The translations under genes and the position numbers were made by a program. Source: Elysia chlorotica (lineage: Eukaryota > Mollusca > Gastropoda > Plakobranchidae). From it: DNA of 64,000 nucleotides. The DNA lies in contig RQTK01000132.1 of assembly GCA_003991915.1 (NCBI GenBank), positions 442,596 through 506,595 of the forward strand. Direction: 5' to 3'. Under the pieces are notes generated by a model. The model worked only from the letters and a program-made list of their open reading frames with translations, was not told the DNA's origin and did no database searches. Below are positions 39,005 through 54,150 of this stretch, in pieces. The number at the start of each line of letters is the position of its first letter. The stretch's first letter is position 1.

Positions 39005-40999
39005 CCCGATACTCTTTGTTTATGAAATTTAATTCGCCTTTTTTAAGTCAGTTGGACCAACTTTGATGGTCTTCTACGTGTTTGGGGATTGCAAGATTGT
39101 GTTTTTTATAAAAAGTTTTTTGTTGTTGTTTCTCATCCATTTCAGTTCTATTTCAAACACGTTTCTGAATGATATGTTTTATACTCGGTGTCCAGTATTC
39201 AGAAGCCACAAACTGTATATTCGTTGATTTTTCAAAAGTTGATTTTGTGAAATTATTTTTAACATTTTAATTTGTTTTGGTACCAAGCTGGTATTCCATT
39301 GAGTGCGTTTTGTATTCACCGCCTTCATAAAACTAACTTTGAATATACTTGGTGCCGTCTTTGTTTGTGAGTGGAAAAATGTTTCTTTCGGTTCATCATT
39401 GAAACAACTAAGACTAAAATCTCACACATAAAATGCTTACAAAAAACGGGAGACTTGTACAACTAGTCATCATCAAGCACATTTAGTTAGCCTATGCTTA
39501 ATATTTATTTCCAACTATTATATACTGAATGTGTTGCATACGTTAAAATAGCCATCGTCCTAACAGTTCATACAATCATGGTGTAAATTAGGGTCCATGT
39601 CAGTGTTGGCGTTTTTACGCTATAGAATTTTTGGTTATGTCCATTACTCGATTCTGACGTCTTTTGTGAGAGCTGATGCTTGTACGATTCTGTGGTTGGT
39701 GTGTGAGAAAACAGCAGCTGCAAACCTTGCGCTCGCATGGAGTACAACCACTGGGTGCGCCGTTTACAAAGGCCACATGTATAACTATTATTCTAATCGC
39801 CCTGTAAGTTATTTTGGACTTGGGATAAAAACACCGGGGGGAGGGGGGGGGGGGGGGTTAACAAACGCGTCCTCGAATTTGGTGGTTATTTTGGATTCAG
39901 TTGGTTTATTTAAGAGATCTTTACAAGAAAGCCTTATCACATCCTTTGTGAATGTATTTCTCTACAGTTTGTAACATTCACCTAATAAATCGACAATATA
40001 TTTCCTTCTTTCGTCAAACATTTTATAGTCATAGGTTAATATTATTATTTTTTTAATGGATAACCAGCTTGTAATTTTTTTTTAATCAATATGTCGATCT
40101 GAAAACGAATACTTACTTTTCATCTATTCTATCAGGGCAATATTTTACTTTGCCACTCTGCATCTTTGTAGAAAAATCCCTTGCCAAAGAAAGAAAAATC
40201 AATTCAAAATTTTATCTTTTACTTATGTTTGTAACAGGAAAATTGGCTTCGATAGAAGAGCTCTTGTGGTCATGGACGGGGGAGTGGGGCTATAGCGATC
40301 ATGTGCCGGTTGAGCAAACCTCATTGAAAGCATCTCCTTTACAGTTTATTGACACAACCTGCATCGCTCTACTGTTACGGCTTTATAAGCCTTGTACGTG
40401 TAATGTTTGTCTATCTCTTGGGGATTGATCTTTTTCATTGCAAATTTACAGAAAGTCTATGTAAATCTCATATGATGCTGTGCGAAGCTTTCCCATCTTT
40501 TATTTTATCCAATTAAATTTGTTTCATCCTTGCCATTAACAAGCCGTATCATTTTCAGTTTAAAATGTTGAAAGATATAAGAACATTGTATGAGAAAATT
40601 CATTTTAACCCTCTCACAGGCATAGTCGTGCTAAATGCGTTGAGTTGTGAAATTGCTGGGGTTGTTTTCAGATTTGTTTTAAAGATCATATAAAATGATA
40701 GAATGTCAACTTAATCCATTGATAAACTTTCGTTTCGGTGTAAAAGACTGACTTTGTTTCTCATCTGTCGCTTTAGGGAGTATTCCTATCGTATAATATT
40801 TTTTGTTTTGTTTTCCCAAAAATTTTAAATTCATATTTGTCTTTAACTAGACATGTATTTCATTAAATATGTATCAAGACAAAAATGTTTTAAAACCTAA
40901 ATAGTTATTAAATCAAAATTGATGTTTTTCTGTTTAATTTTAGCTGAAGCCATTCTCTTTTACGTTAAAATTTCACTCTGAGTTGGGGTTTTATCCAAG

Positions 41000-41004
41000 T
41001 TACA

Positions 41005-41060
<56 letters not shown>
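41000..41060. repeat. CT microsatellite
   Basis: A C homopolymer followed by about 25 CT units. Intergenic. A GA array on the same strand follows at about 41530-41560. Confidence 0.95.
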
Positions 41061-41062
<2 letters not shown>

Positions 41063-41526
41063 CAATTTTTGTGCTTCTAAGACTATTATCTTGTAACAAA
41101 GTAATGAGATGCTTTATATAAATTTATTATTACATTCAACCTCTAAATTTCGGTACGCGACAGCAGCCGTGAATAACAGTGTTGTTGTTTTTTGTCTAGC
41201 GTTGTCAGAGAAAGTTTGATATGAGCGAGTGAGCTTCAAACAAAGGCACACAATGAAAAGAAATGTTCAATCGTGCGGAACCTTACTTTAGACCTGTTGA
41301 TGCAAGGAAACACATGCAATCATTGACAGGAGGGTGATTAAGTGTGCATGCAGTTTAGATTGTTAAGTAAATAGTTAAGAGACAAAGATAGAATCACGAA
41401 TAACGATTATCAATAGGTAGGCTACATAGAGGGGGGAAAAAGACTGGCAGACTGACAGAAACAGACAAACCGGGAGAAGGTGACAGAGATGGTACTGATA
41501 AAGAGAGACAGAGAGGAAAGAGAGTC

Positions 41527-41567
<41 letters not shown>

Positions 41568-44021
41568 GATAGAAAGAGACAGTCAGAGACAGACAGGCAG
41601 ATGGTGAAGGTGAAAAGAGAACAATAAAAACTGTAGAGAGTAGACATCAGTCATTTACGTAAAATGTTTATAAATAGAGAACTTGCTTGGAAATATTTTG
41701 TTATCGTCCTTCTCAGGAGCTCAATGTATTTTTAGGGCTAGTTATCTCGTCATGTAAGCCATTTTTTAAATTCTATTTTAAAATTCTGCATACGAATTAT
41801 TATTATGTTCTAGTCTAAACAGTCAAAAGCAAAATTCTTCGGTTTCACCTAGTGAAACACATCCTCTCTTTCTGTGGAAAAGAGTCGTGTAATAAAGGCT
41901 AAAAAAACATTATTATAAACCAAAATTATTTTTGTATTAGAAATCCCTGCTAGCGAAAAAATATTTTGGAAAAAATATTTAATTTCAGTTATGTGGCAAA
42001 GGTTGAAATTAGAGTCGAAACTTCGGGGACTCAAATTAAGTTTATTGCACCTGGAATTTTCGTAACATCTGTCTAATGTTTCTGTAACTTTTGATGAGAG
42101 GTTTAGGGTGATTCCTTAGTTACTGAATATCCTGAGGTTCAAATGCTAAATGGTTTAGACCTACTTCCACCCATCCCTGTTTGCAACTTATAATTTCAAA
42201 AGAACATAAAAGTTGAGATAATCGATGCCTCCTTATAGGGACTATAAAATAGACCTACTCGTATCATTTTTATTCATAAGTTATCCAAATTTCAAAACAA
42301 AAATTTATACAAGTATTTTTAAGATCCTTACATCGAAGAATGTTTAATGTTTAGCACATGCTTAAAATAAACAAGTATCAACATATGACGTTGTCAAGAA
42401 AATTTTAAGTGTAGCAAAAGAACGTTAAGAGAGAAGGGAAAAGAAAACCTAAAATTGTTCGTTCAAAAAACAAGTCTTGTTATATTTTTTTAAACCTTTT
42501 TTAGACTAACCACTATTTATATGCACGTCTGTTCGGCTCTTTGTAGTACAATAGTAATAATAATTTTTTTGGTGGACGAACCGGCGGTTGACTTCTGGTA
42601 GTTCAAATACGAGCTACTCGAAAACGTTTACACTTCCCTTCTGTTTTATCATAGGACTTAAAATCCCAGAGTGACATTCTGGTTCTGATATAACAACAGA
42701 ACTCACTTCAGTGTATTAATAGTATGTCTCGATAAGAAACCCACTGCGAGAATAGGAATTGATCTCCTGTCATCATAAATTATACAAATCATCAATAGAA
42801 TGCTTCTGCCTTTGGTAGTAACTGATATAGCCTGTTCTGATTCTTTCCTATTGGTCTACCAACTGCAACATATTATGCTCTAGCCAATGCATACCTTATT
42901 CTTATAAAGGAAAAAATCAATGCCGAGGCTAATCATAAGATAGGCGACGTTTGCAGTCGCCACTCTACCAAAGGGCGGCTCGTATTAATTACCCTTACTG
43001 GCCAATTCACTTACCCGGTAGTGAACGTTTATGAGATTGGTTCTGTTTGGTTTCGTGGTTTCTTAACTTCCTTGACCAAGAGCTAGGCTATTAAGCAAAT
43101 TGTTCCCAAGACTAGGACTAGCTTTACAGAGACTGGGCGGGATACCAACATTGCAACATTCACCCATTCTACTGAAACCGTCCAGATGAAATCAAAAGTC
43201 TCTTTAATAAAATGATGTTTTTTTTTTACTTTTATAAAATAGTTCCATTTCAAATGTAGAGCGATATATTAAAACTTAACATGAGTAGGCATTAGACGTA
43301 GTCCGGTTAAATAAATAGCAGAAATAATTCAGAGCCAACTGCAATCATAACATGTTATTATAATCGCCAACAGTAAGACCCGGTGTTATCACTTTTAGTT
43401 TTACTTTACATGATGCGAGATATACAGTGTTTATTTTCCCCCTTTGCTACATGTTTTTTTTTAAATTTCAATACAATACAAACTCCGAAGCCAGTAAACT
43501 GAAAGGCATTGCTACGATGGGGTTAAGGCAATAACTAAGACACACCTGTTTAAAAAAGAAGTGACATGTAATAGCTAAAATGAATGCGAAATAAGACAAT
43601 ACTGTTCCAAAGAATTTTAAAGAACATCACCCAATTTGTGGTCAACGTCCTGAGACGTCCTGAGACGGACACAGAAAATGTTCCAGACAGTCAAAGTTAT
43701 CAAGATTACCAGTGCACTTACCTTCCTTTACCTCTGATATCGATTCCCGTGTTCTCAAGGTGTTTATCTCCACGCTAACTTGAAATATTTATTTTAAAAC
43801 AACGGGAGTCACCACAAATAACCGTATTTTTACGTTTATTGTTTTTTTTACAACAAAAGTTGGAAGCGCTGAAAAAATGTAGTGTTATTTGTCTTGGCGA
43901 TTCCTGAATGCACGCCAAGAAATGTATACACAGCTGTTATTAAAATCCTTTGGGTGCCTCGACTGCCTCCTGGTTGTTTGACATTGATGTCAGTTTAGAT
44001 TAACAACGAGTTGATTAGGAA

Positions 44022-44280
44022 TCAGAGCTCCTCCATTATGTCCGCTCGCTCATTACTATCAGAAAAAGTGAGGAGATCCATGGCCAACAGTCGCACGCGC
44101 GCTGGTGGTGGAGTGTGAGTGACCGTGGCAGATTGTGCAGGGCGATAGGCTGCGCGTGAGACGAGACTGCCTGATGAGGCGCACAACATTGTTCCAGCAT
44201 GAAGCCTGGTAGATGGTAGCCCTCTTGGTGAAGACGCAGAAAGCAGGGTCATCGAAAATGAAGTCGGCCCTTAGTTAAAG
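44022..44280. other. G+C-rich island, possible unrecognised exon
   Basis: This block is richer in G+C than its neighbours and is open in several frames. On the plus strand an ATG at 44038 starts MSARSLLSEKVRRSMANSR and runs to a consensus donor GTGAGT at about 44115. On the minus strand a frame reads DDPAFCVFTKRATIYQ, then WNNVVRLIRQSRLTRSL. None is recognised and no partner exon was found. It may be a first exon, an element fragment or nothing. Confidence 0.2.
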
Positions 44281-44350
44281 TCAGAACATGAAGCAGTGAG
44301 TAGTGTAGAGACATTTACACTCAGCAAAAAATCCAAACGGATAGGTAACT

Positions 44351-44506
<156 letters not shown>

Positions 44507-44515
44507 AGATCTTTA

Positions 44516-46700
44516 AATTCATATACACCTTCGATATTGTATGTCTGCTTAAAACTTTTGTGCTGGAAGATTCTCTCCCCTATGACTTATTTCAAGGTAA
44601 CGAACAATTCTTCACTCCTGCAAGAGGGTTATCAAAACACAGCCGCTGTTCAGGAGGAGTCATTGTGTATGTGAGAAATTCTGTACCTGATTTTGTTGCA
44701 GAGGTTAAAAACGACCTGGACAATCTCATCACATTGAAGTTTAACTTACTCAATGACTACATTCGTGAAATTATTTTTATTTCAGCTTACATTCACCCAT
44801 ACCGGTCGCCTTGTTATGCAATCTTCATGATGAAAACCGGAATTCAAATCTTAGAAGACTACGCGTGTCGACTCAAACTGTTATATAAAGACTCTAGCTT
44901 TATTTTTGGTAGTGATAACGCTTGCACCTAAATTGCACAGCCCTTGTTGGAGTCAGATGTATTTGGAGTCAGATGTATTGGACAAACTTCTTGGTGACAA
45001 CATTCCATCCACTGTTCAGTCCGGTAACTTAAAAAGACAATCACAAGACATAACACCAAATGCTTTTGGCAAAGTATTATAGACATGTGCACTCAACTTT
45101 AATTAGTTATTCCAAGTGATATGACGGCTGGAGATGCCTTCACTTTGTCTCCACGTATGGAAATAGGTGATTGGTTATTTCTGCGTGCCTGAAGCTTTGT
45201 TCAATTTCGATGTACACCATTGTGTTGATTAATGGCACATGCTAGTCTCACTTTCAATACCTTGTGATCCGAGTCAGACTTTCAGAAGAAAAAGATGATT
45301 ATGTAGCCGGTAAAAGTCATGAAAAAAAAAACAGTGTGTGGTCAGGGGAACAGCCAAAGTTTAATATCACCGTTAGGACAAGCAACTTTAGAGAATCTTA
45401 CCAAACTATTAGACACAAATATGGACCTTGCTGTTGACATTTTCACTACTATGCTTTGCGATTGTGCCCTTGCCATAAAAAAAACTATAACAACTAGTCG
45501 TGGAAACTCACTTAAAAGATCAAATTGGTTTGATAAAGAGTGCCTTGCGAGTAAGAAAAGAGTCAGGAACTATCTACGTGAATATCGTAGAACACTGAAA
45601 CAGCTCCATAAACTTAACTACGTAACACTCAGAGCTCAGTATTTATAATAAGACTCTTTTGAAAGAGAAAAAAAAATGTCTGTAGTCATCAAATAAGAGT
45701 ACCTTAAAAATAAATCCACCTTTGGGCCAGAAGTGAAATCAATGCTACCTAGGAAAGTTACTCAAAACAATAATTATAAAGATTGATCCGTGGTATACTT
45801 TCTTTAGAGGCATTTTCCAGTTAAATAACACAGATCCACCAATCTGCTTAGATGTGCTAACTCCATTTCACCAAGAGATAGGATCATATATTGAAGATAA
45901 TTAATAAAGAAACAGAGGATGCTGAAGAAGGGGGCCATAGATTAGGTTAAAGCTGGAAAATCTCCGGGGTCTGACCAAATCCTCAACGGATTGTTGAAAT
46001 GCGGTATGTCACATTATATCACTCCTCAAGGTTGCATTTCAAAACATTTTTGACATGCGCTTCTAAACATTTTGAATCGAAACGGGGTCTCAGGCAAACT
46101 ACTGAATGCCGTAAAAAGACTATACAATCCAGTGTTATCAGCCGTAAAAATAACTTCGAAATATCAGAATATTTTGAGTGCCATGTTGGCGTTAGAAAAG
46201 GTCGTCTCAAAGTCCACTACTCTTCTGCATATTCATCACATAATTGTCACTCAATATAAATATAAAATGCAAGAATGCTATCCAGTTTCTACCAGATAAA
46301 CAGATAATACATCATCTTTTATTCGCCGATGGCGCAATGCTTGTTGCTGACACCGTAACAGAACTCCAGCAAAAGCTTGTTACGATAAGCCTACACAATC
46401 AGACTTCAAGATTGGGACTATCAGTCAATATTGATAAAACCAAAATATTCGTTTTTTAGAAAAGGGTGTTACCTAAGTAAATATAAAAACTGAGTTTATG
46501 GAAATACACCACTTGGAACAGAATGCACGTCTGGTATGAGCTTCACAAAGTGCACTTCAATGCTAGTAAGCAAGGCCAAACAGAAAAGTTATGAATTAAC
46601 AAACCGTCTGAGAGCTTTAAAGTGTCAGTATAAAAAAAATATCGTTTAAACTCTATCCTATGCCAGTGGGCTATAAGGTACTCGTGATTACACAGAAATA
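44516..46700 (+). mobile_element. Degenerate non-LTR retrotransposon (LINE) remnant
   Basis: Pieces of an endonuclease plus reverse transcriptase polyprotein lie in order on the plus strand but in broken frames. At 44530-44930 is an APE-type endonuclease fragment with [15 protein letters not shown] and [14 protein letters not shown]. At 45319-45648 is the linker, including SNWFDKECLASKKRVRNYL. Near 45950 is KAGKSPGSDQILNGLLK of the RT fingers. At 46310-46460 are LLFADGAMLVADTVTELQ and GLSVNIDKTKIFVF, the palm and following block, then a shifted continuation near 46530-46640 (SYELTNRLRALKCQ). The RT catalytic FADD is FADG here and multiple stops and frameshifts are present, so it is dead. The start of the endonuclease is missing, typical 5' truncation. 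No clear 3' tail or target-site duplication was resolved. Confidence 0.85.
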
Positions 46701-47569
46701 GAGCAAGTCCACACTACCACCACCATACGCTTTTTAAACGTATCAATTCATTGCTCTTCAATGGAGAGACAGCTAGGTTTCTACGTCACATTAATATTAA
46801 AATGCGATGCTTAAAATATTGCTTAAGACTGATAAAAATGCCAGGCTCTAGGATATACCTAAACAAGCCTATCAGTGCTCAAAATAATTGAATGAAAAGA
46901 ATTGTGAAATATTCATTAACTGATATAAAACATTTGTTACGGTATGTGTAAGTGGATTTAATTTTTTCCCCCTATTTGTTTTTTTTTTTTTTGTTTTTTT
47001 TACTCCTGACTTGCTTTTGCTTTTATGGTTTATTCAGCTGATTTTGTTATTGCGTTATTTACTTTTTGACCCTTTTAGTACGATTAATGACCCTATTAGG
47101 CTTTAAACAGTTCACTAAAAGAGGCTGCGTGTATTTTTTTTAAAAGTAATATTCTCACAACCACTGATTTAATTTTGCTGAGTCCACTTAAGGATCGATA
47201 CCTAGCTAATTTATATTGCACAACTCTGAAGGTTCGTTGATACAAGTCAATGTAGCCTACATCTATCCCTTTCATTCTCCCTATTGATGTTGCATGCTTA
47301 AATGGGTCTATTAAATATGTTGAAGTTTAACTTAATTAGCTAATGATTATTTCCTATTTTCGATGAATAAATACGCTTTTAGATGATTACAGTACAATAT
47401 GAAAAAAAAGTTCACAATAGTAATTCACTTATAATAAAGTACATACAATGGGAACATTTAACGGGAGGTTTTTTTTTTCTGTTGTACCTATAAGGTCCCA
47501 TTGGGGAAACTTGCAAACTTAAAACAACGACACAGAGGCTGAGCGTGACAAGAGAAAGGCAGATGGAGA

Positions 47570-47579
47570 TAAAGAGAGA

Positions 47580-47637
<58 letters not shown>
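47570..47637. repeat. GA microsatellite
   Basis: About 30 GA units, followed immediately by five TGAT units (47640-47662). Confidence 0.96.
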
Positions 47638-47639
<2 letters not shown>

Positions 47640-47931
47640 TGGTTGATTGATTGATTGATTGATGTTTATTGATTCGTGGGGCTTCTCACCCTATACAAAC
47701 ATGACGAGCTAGGATTTAACAATGTGAAAGAAAAGGGAAACAGAATGGTAACTTCACTTTCGATTTTTGAAGCTTTTGATTCTTAGTTACGTACTATACG
47801 GTTAATGCCCTTTGCGCATGATGGAAGCTTCGGTAATTATATAATAAGGACATAGTGAATTAAAATCATTCCATGCTGAAAAAAAATGTAAAATGACATA
47901 TTAAACATCATCATTATTATTTTCATTTTTA

Positions 47932-47947
47932 TTATTATTATCATTCC

Positions 47948-48019
<72 letters not shown>
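47932..48019. repeat. ATT trinucleotide microsatellite
   Basis: About 25 ATT/TTA units, preceded by impure ATT sequence. Intergenic. Confidence 0.96.
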
Positions 48020-48022
<3 letters not shown>

Positions 48023-49972
48023 CGTTGTAAATGGTGTTATAATTTAAAAGGGCTCTTTGGTGATTTCCATAGGGGGTCTACCGACTGATAAAAAATCAAT
48101 TTATTAAAATCGTATTGGATCTAAGGAGGCCTGTATCAATAAAGAGCGTCTTGATCTAGCTTTAGAAGAGTCTTAATCGATCTTTTTTTTCTCATTTTCT
48201 ATTATTGTGAGTTTTAACGGTATAAAATTCTAGATCGATAATTTATTCATAGGCCTATATTTAGATTAAGATCTAGATTAGATTCTGTGTCTAATTTAGC
48301 CTGGATTCTAGAATCTATATAAAATTTTGAAGTTCAGAAATTTAAACCAATAAGGTCTGAACCAATGATAGAGGTGAACTCAACCAATGATAGAGGTAAA
48401 CTCACAGTTCCTTATCTCTTGGGAATGTGGAGAACAATTGTCCTTTGCGGTTCTCTTTGGAAAAAAAAAACATTTTTACAGTTGATAGCACCACAAAATA
48501 TGCCAAAATGTACAGTTATAGCTTTACAAGCTCTCAGAGTATCCTTTGTAAACTCAAGGAGTTGAACGTCTTCCCATTACGGTAATGACTTTAATCAAAC
48601 TGAAGAGAGCAAGTCGACTGTTTCCTGTTATGGTCGCACTAAAGGGACCTGTATGAACAGATAATGGTAATGGTAATGCAAAATAATCGCTAAACTTTAA
48701 TCTCTTTTCGGGGAATCGAAGCATTATTCCCAAGTAGAATCCTGTCTGAATATGGCTATTGGCTTACCACCAGCAGTCTCCCAAACGAAGGGAGATAACT
48801 CGTTCTAAAATGCCAACAACAATCAAAATGGTATTCTTGCATTATTTCCCCTGTCGTGTATTTCATTATTTTAGCAAAAATAAACAAGCATTTTATGATA
48901 TAAATCGTTTTCACAAGGGAGAATAATTAAAACACAACCAAAACCAAACAAAAAACAAAAAACGTCGCCCTTATATTTACACTCATGTCTTATGACCTTT
49001 GTAGTTCTTTCAAAGTTCACCTGTAGATAATATTAGATTCCCAGGCCGCAATGCTCTGACCAATAAATCAGTCATTGAACGAGTCGTATTAACATAATAA
49101 CTTTGTGTGCCTTTTTTTCAATCGCCTATGCTTGGTACACAAATGGGTTTATTAACGTGTGGGGGTACATCAAAATACCGAACGTTAGTCTTATTGGAAA
49201 CTTACAAATTTTAAGACAAAGTGGGTATTCCTTTCAAAGAGAGATTACACGTTTTAATAGTGACTTGAGCAATTTTTGTAAATGACATGTATTTCATGAT
49301 GGTGACTGCTTTTGTATTCCGTTCAAGTACTTACTGATAAATAATGTACGTGGACTTCGACAAAGTATGCATCGGCTGGACATCATATTCTTATCATGAT
49401 TATTTTATCCCTGTAGTTTTATTGCTATTATATTAGTATTAATGCTTTCTAATTTTCCTCTAATCATTCTCCTTATCTAGCCTTAGTTGTGATAAAAATT
49501 GTGCAATGTCGAATACCTTTTCAGAGATTTTTTGGAAAATGTATGCCTAGTGTAAGAAGAGGTTATGGATTATAAGGCTATCGATTTTGGAAGCCCATGG
49601 AGATAATGACCCATTTCTATTTTGCATTACATTATGGATGGTGTGTTTATTAGCCCGACTTCAAATGTGCCTGATTTTCATGAAATTTTAAATGAAATAA
49701 AAAAGTTATACCGTAAAAATTAAATTTTCTACTTCTTATATAAATATGAATGTTTGACTGGATCTAATAGTAATATCTTTTACATAAGTATCTAGAATAA
49801 AACATTTTGTCTGCATTAAATAAAACTACACTCTTGTTTTTACAAGAGAGTAATATGTCATCTTACTTGTCCCAGATTTATTGTCCTATCTTCTAAGAAA
49901 TATTTAACATGATACATGTGTTTGTGAATCAGATGCTTACCATTTGTGGGATTATGTTTTCCCTCTGTTGAT

Positions 49973-50146
49973 ATTTGTTTTAAAAAAAAGAGCCAATGCT
50001 AAGAACTTGTGAAAAACATTTTGTCTGTTTTTCCCTCTCCATCAAATGTTGTCTCTAGTAGGCTACCAGGGTATGTTATAAAAAGTACCTTATGATTAAG
50101 ATTTGTTTAAAAAAAAGAGCCAATACTAAGAACTTGTGAAAAAAAT
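49973..50146. repeat. Short direct repeat pair, offset about 128 bp
   Basis: AAAAAAGAGCCAATGCTAAG followed by AACTTGTGAAAAA occurs near 49982. A copy with one substitution (CAATACTAAG) occurs near 50110. Only about 45 bases are shared. Confidence 0.8.
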
Positions 50147-52201
50147 TTCTGAGGTGCACAATGTGTCTTTTTGCAGAAGTGGAAAGTTTCAAGGCAAATC
50201 ACAAATGCCATTTTCAAGTTGTGAAGGCATAATGTAACCTAACTAGAGCTAAAGAAGTTCTTCTGTGTGACAGCTTTTTATTAGACAAGTTTTTAATTCA
50301 ACTCATATCTAATTTCCGCCTAATATTTTTTTGGATATGGAACAAAAAACTTTTAGATTGATGATTACCAATAGTACCATGCTAGATTGATTTCAGACCA
50401 CAATGAGAAAAACAACAAAACAATAACACATCTTTTGTATTTTGAATTCATTGGTTTATCAAAACAAACTATAAACTATTTTACATAAGGCAAAAAAACT
50501 CAGTCACAAAAAGGTTGAGTGAATTATGTCAACAAAGCATTCTGAAAAAAAAAAAAGAACAACAAACATTGTGCACACAAAAAACTGCATTTCTTTTTAC
50601 ACAAACTTTGTACATCTGTTAAGGTCCAACTTTCATAATGTTACCTTTACTTTCTTACTTTCTTCCTAATGTCTTTTCCCTCCATCCAATAGGTGAAAAT
50701 TACAGAAAAGAAGTATAAATAAAGATTTGCATTATTCCACTTTGTCAAACTAACTATTAAAAAAAAACAAGCAAACAAAAAACTGACCATGTCTATAGCA
50801 TGTTAGTCAAAGCAAAACAACAATGTTTGTTGTGTAAATTCTTGAACAGCCAGTGACTTCTTCATTAGAGATCAATTCAAGCTAAACAAACACAAATTTT
50901 AGAAAAACATTGGTGTATACTGTCAAAATACTACTTTGTTTTTTCTTACCTGATCTTGAGCAATATCTGGAAGGCTTTTATAATAGTACTACATAATGTG
51001 TTTTTAAAATTTCTTTAATTTTCATTTAGCATGGCAGTAACTATGCACTTTAAAGAATTTTTAAATTTCTTAAATTTGCTCTGAAATATCATTTGAAAAA
51101 ATTTAAAGAAACTAAAGGCAGATTGTAAATGCGGGCAAAACAATAATAAAACGTTTCTTTGTCACCTTTTGTGCTGAGAAGAAAATTGATGTACATGTAC
51201 ATGTATTAACCTATTTAATACCAAGCCACACAAAATAGCAACATTTTCTATACAAACTATAACAGCAACGATAGATCACTACATGTCAAGAAAAATCACA
51301 TTTCCATGAGGAAAAAAGGAGAAAGAAGAAATTTTTATGTCAATGTGCTTTTAGTTAAAGGAAAAAAACAACTAACTTAATTTATTGAAAAAAAAAACAA
51401 CGGAACTGGTCTGAGAGGGATATGAGACAGTTGTTGTGAACAGCCTGGCAAAAATGTTATGAGCCTTATATACATGTAGAAGTAAACAATTACTCGACAA
51501 AGTATTTCTAAGAAATTTACAATGTTTGAAAAAAAAAAATAATGGAGTCCAAAATTGCTTGAGAGTGGTTGGAGAGCAGTAGGGAGAGAGTGATAGAAAA
51601 GTGTTTGGTAACCCGGTACAGGGACAGACAAAATTAAAATGGCTAAAATTATGACAGGTTTTCCTTATTATAAAAAGTCAGTGAGTCACACTATACCAGA
51701 TTTCATTACCTAACAATCTACACTACACTACATTTTCTTGTTAATACAAATATTTCCCAAACATGCCTTTTTTCTTTTAACTTTTAAAACTTTACATGAG
51801 CCAAAAACAGGAGAAAAACTTGGAGAAAAACTCTAGTTCTACCTTTGGAGATTCGTTTCCTGAGAAGAATCTCAAATCGTTCATTTTTTTTTTTAAATTA
51901 TTAAATGCTGTAGATGGAGGAAAAAATTGCTATTAAAGGTTAATGTCATGGTCTTATTATGATCTTATACCTTTTCACCACCATCTAATTTAATTTTTTG
52001 AAAATCACAATTAGGAGCAAGCAAAATTGTCATGGAAATGCTCATAATCATAATTCAATAAATTAGTAAAAATGATGTAAATGGACATGCTGTTTCATTG
52101 CTTGTGCAAACTTGTAATAAAAAATGTGTGTGTGAGTGTGTGTGTGTTTTGAGGAGGGGGGGGGGGGGGGGGGGCGGATGTAAAAATGGAATCTGATGTT
52201 G

Positions 52202-52525
<324 letters not shown>

Positions 52526-54150
52526 AAAGTGTTTGGTTCAGAGACAGATTGGTTCATCTCAGTAAAACTAGTCATAATTCACGTCCATGTGTATGTAAAT
52601 ATCTATGTTGGGTTAGTTTAGATTTTCCATTGTCTAAATTCTTGATCAGTCTCAATTCAAACTAAACCTAGACTTAAACATTATGTTTTCAAAGTAATAA
52701 TCAATATAATACAAAACATAATTTCAGTCCAGAACAGGGTCTAGTATTTAAAAAAGGAAAAATAAAGGAATAAACAAGGACTCCATTTGATGACAACAAG
52801 GAAAATCTATACAGCTGTATGTTCTGAAAATAGTATTTATAGCCAATGGGTATTATACAGGTGTTTTGGGTTTTCCATTAGGATCCAAGGTCGAACCGAT
52901 AAAACTATACTAAACACAATTTCTCTTTCTCAGATCAGCATTGCGCTCCAAGTTTTTTAAATGGTATTCATGATTAAAAAATATTCAGGATGACTGGATC
53001 ATTTTGGAATTGTTACACGTTCAGTATCTTTCAAATAAATCAAACACATATTTTGATTAGAAGGAGTAGAGTATCTTTTTGTAATAATATCATTCACAGA
53101 CTTAAGTTTAAATTTTTTCTATTATTTTTCTTATTTAAAGCGTGGCTGCATAAAAAAACACACCTTGAATAGGTCTATATCAAATAAAAAGAAAAATTGA
53201 ATACCCCTAATACCCCATCATTAAAATTCGCAAAGAAATCTGAGTATAAAGAAATTGCCTATAAACAATTTCAAGTCTGTTTTAAAGAGATTTTAATGTC
53301 TTAATTTGCCTATTTCAACAATAAAATATGCCTATTAAATTTGAGAAGTTTTCGGAAACTTTTCTACTTTGCTAAAGATTTGTAGCATTTCCCCATTAAA
53401 AGGGCTAATAAAAATTTAATGTTAGTCAAAATAGGCTTATGTATGCCATTTGAAAATTTGACAATCATGAAAATAGAGAGATTAAGCTTATTGCTTTAGG
53501 ATTAGAGATTGGTATGACTAACAAAATATACAAAAGTAATTCACAGTAAATGGCATATTTTTCAAGGTTGCATAAGATTTCCACCAAATATGACAAATCC
53601 CGTTTTAAAAAATAAGTCATATTTCATATTTTTATGAGATTTAAAAACATCTCAGCAGTTGATTGTAAACAGATATTGAAGTCTACACGTACAAAAAAAA
53701 AAAAAAAAAAAAAGAAAAATTTTAAATATTGCTTGAGACCTCAGTATGGCAGAGAAAAGGCAATTTTGTAGAAAAGGAGTGTTTCCAAAAGAAAGGATTT
53801 GTCCATCTGTTAAAAAAAATAAAGTCATGCATATAGCAGAGACAAGTAGCCTTCAAAATATCAAATATGGCTAAACATTGTTGGTGGCGGAAAATCTTTT
53901 TATCTTAATCATTCCACAAAAAAATACAAAATTGTTTAAATGTGCTATATATATATATATATATAAAACACATTTTTCACATTCAAATTACTTTTCTTCA
54001 GAAGAGAAAAGAAAAGGGAGTACACATTTTCAATTGACAGGTTTGTCTAAAAACCTCTAAGAGATTTACTAGCAAAAAAGTGAACAACAATTGCTGGCGG
54101 TGCAGATCTTCCATATCCATTACAACAAAAACAAAGACAAATTTGGATTC

